Shown piece by piece: positions 5,708 to 6,746 of a stretch of 6,746 bases of DNA. A program made the position numbers and the translations under genes. This DNA comes from Nitrospira sp. (GTDB lineage: Bacteria; Nitrospirota; JACRHL01), in NCBI GenBank assembly GCA_026994095.1, contig JALWRU010000178.1, forward strand, positions 1 through 6,746, given 5' to 3'. The notes beneath the pieces are model-generated. The model did no database searches and was not told the origin of the DNA. It saw only the letters and a program-made list of their open reading frames with translations. How positions within the stretch are numbered: position 1 is the stretch's first letter; each line of letters starts with the position of its first letter.

Positions 5708-6746
5708 AACCAGGGCTCGCCGGTGGCTGCGGGTCGGGCCGGTCGCCAGCGCAATAACGCCTGCACACTGGCCAACCCACGGGCGGCAAAGTAGACCCCG
5801 TAAATCGTCAAGTAGCGCAACGCGTCAGCAGCACGATGAACGTGGGGCAGCGCCTTGGCGGTGTAGAGCAGCGGTGGCAACAGCATCAGTCCCGGCCCTG
5901 CCAGCCACCACAGACCGGGCGAAAAGGGGGGCCAGACCAGCGCCAGCAGGAGGGTCAGCAGGGTGGCCACAGCCCCCAGCGCAAACAGCGGCGGCAGCAG
6001 CAGGCTGGGCAGCTCGGACGGTACCCAGCCGTGGCGGGCGGCCCCGCTCCAGTTGTCGCGGGCGTGCCAGCGTTCTTTTTGAAACAGCGCCCACAGGCTG
6101 GTCGGCTCCCGGTAGTGGGTCACCTTGCAGGCCGGGTCTTGCATCAACAGGCCCAGCGGTGCCAAGCGAAAGCCCAGGTCGGCGTCTTCGCAGGTCATGA
6201 GCGATTCGTCAAAGCCGCCGGCACTAAAAAAAGCCGACCGTCGCACCAGCAGATTGGCCGACGGTAGCCACTCCACCGGCTGGGGCCGGGTGGGGTTGTG
6301 GCGGCAGAGGGTAGCCCAGTCGTCCTGTACCCAGGTGGTCTGCTGGCCCTCCGGCACCTCCGGGTAGCCACCGCAGGCGACTACTTCGGCCCGCTTGAAC
6401 TGGGCCAGCGCCGCCGCCAGCCAGCCCGTATCCGGCGCGCAGTCCGCATCTAAAAAGGCCAGAATGGTATGGCGGCTGGCGCGCACCCCGGTATTACGCA
6501 CCGCCGAGATGGTGCCGCCTGCCGCCTGGGTGACCACCGTGGCACCGTGATCGGCGGCAATCGTGGCGGTGTCGTCGGTGGAGCTGTGATTCACCAGAAT
6601 CACTTCCAGCGGAACCCCGGCCAGTTGTTGCTGTGCGGCTACCGCTGCGAGTGTGCGGGCCAGATGGGCGGCCTCGTTGTAGGCCGGGATGATGACACTC
6701 ACCGACAGGCTGTCGATGCCCGCCGGGGGCGGTGGCAAGATGCCAC
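5704..6746 (-). CDS. Membrane-anchored glycosyltransferase family 2 (5' end at or beyond window edge)
   Basis: Numbered from a TTG at 6738, 344 residues are visible. The GT-A fold starts with SVSVIIPAYNEAAHLARTL (12-30), followed by VILVNHSSTDDTA (46-58), the GGTISAVRNTGV segment (74-85) and the metal-binding FLDADC (Asp97, Asp99). The acceptor side has LPSANLLVRRSAF (158-170), GGFDES (174-179) and CEDADLGFRL (183-192, likely catalytic Glu/Asp). RYLTIYGVY and two clearly hydrophobic stretches (about 243-270 and 275-295) suggest two or three membrane segments in the C-terminal third. Such enzymes transfer a sugar to a lipid-linked or growing glycan at the inner membrane. The frame stays open to base 6746, so the gene may begin outside the window. 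In-window start candidates are the TTG at 6738 and a GTG at 6702 that would begin directly at SVIIPAYNE; neither has a clear ribosome binding site. It is the first visible gene of the minus-strand operon and ends in an ATGA overlap with the GT4 gene. Sugar specificity is unknown. Confidence 0.9.
   Translation of the reverse strand, partial: GILPPPPAGIDSLSVSVIIPAYNEAAHLARTLAAVAAQQQLAGVPLEVILVNHSSTDDTATIAADHGATVVTQAAGGTISAVRNTGVRASRHTILAFLDADCAPDTGWLAAALAQFKRAEVVACGGYPEVPEGQQTTWVQDDWATLCRHNPTRPQPVEWLPSANLLVRRSAFFSAGGFDESLMTCEDADLGFRLAPLGLLMQDPACKVTHYREPTSLWALFQKERWHARDNWSGAARHGWVPSELPSLLLPPLFALGAVATLLTLLLALVWPPFSPGLWWLAGPGLMLLPPLLYTAKALPHVHRAADALRYLTIYGVYFAARGLASVQALLRWRPARPAATGEPWL
6732..6746. 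repeat. Short inverted repeat at the window edge
   Basis: GTGGCA (6732-6737) and TGCCAC (6741-6746) are perfect reverse complements separated by AGA. The right arm reaches the last base, so the stem could be longer outside the window. It lies over the possible TTG start of the GT2 gene, where a hairpin in the message could limit initiation. The repeat is seen directly; any function is speculative. Confidence 0.4.

Noticed and set aside
5021..5794. Plus-strand frame of about 257 codons opposite the two glycosyltransferase genes
   Set aside because: No domain is visible, and the minus strand carries the conserved GT4 and GT2 motifs throughout.

Overview
The window is GC-rich, gene-dense bacterial DNA with five protein-coding genes and almost no intergenic space. 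The proteins look proteobacterial, most likely from a marine or sediment gammaproteobacterium. That placement is an inference from general protein style and base composition; no rRNA, tRNA or taxonomic marker is present. I see no insertion sequence, CRISPR array, RNA gene or phage gene.

Region 1 (1-2982, + strand) is the 3' part of a large secreted-type protein of more than 993 residues. It has a TolB-like beta-propeller, two haem c attachment motifs (CGGCH and CVSCH) and an immunoglobulin-like C-terminal domain. The layout matches the HzsA-related family: proteins that resemble the alpha subunit of anammox hydrazine synthase but occur in many bacteria that are not anammox organisms. Its 5' end and expected signal peptide lie outside the window. 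A strong stem-loop without a T-tract begins at its stop codon.

Region 2 (2983-3121) is a 139-base gap holding that stem-loop and a possible sigma70 -10 box. It is followed by a + strand sulfotransferase gene (3122-3931).

Region 3 (3907-6746, - strand) is a tight three-gene glycan operon read from right to left. It encodes a membrane-anchored family 2 glycosyltransferase (cut by the window edge or starting just inside it), a GT4-type glycosyltransferase joined to it by a 4-base ATGA overlap, and a left-handed beta-helix (hexapeptide repeat) acyltransferase 10 bases downstream. The last gene runs tail-to-tail into the sulfotransferase gene with a 25-base overlap.

The simplest functional reading is that two glycosyltransferases build part of a surface or exported glycan, the acyltransferase adds an acyl (probably acetyl) group, and the sulfotransferase may sulfate the same glycan or a related one. 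The haem protein is probably a periplasmic or outer-surface electron-transfer or redox protein. Nothing in the sequence ties it mechanistically to the glycan genes. It is the least understood item here and the best candidate for undescribed biology.
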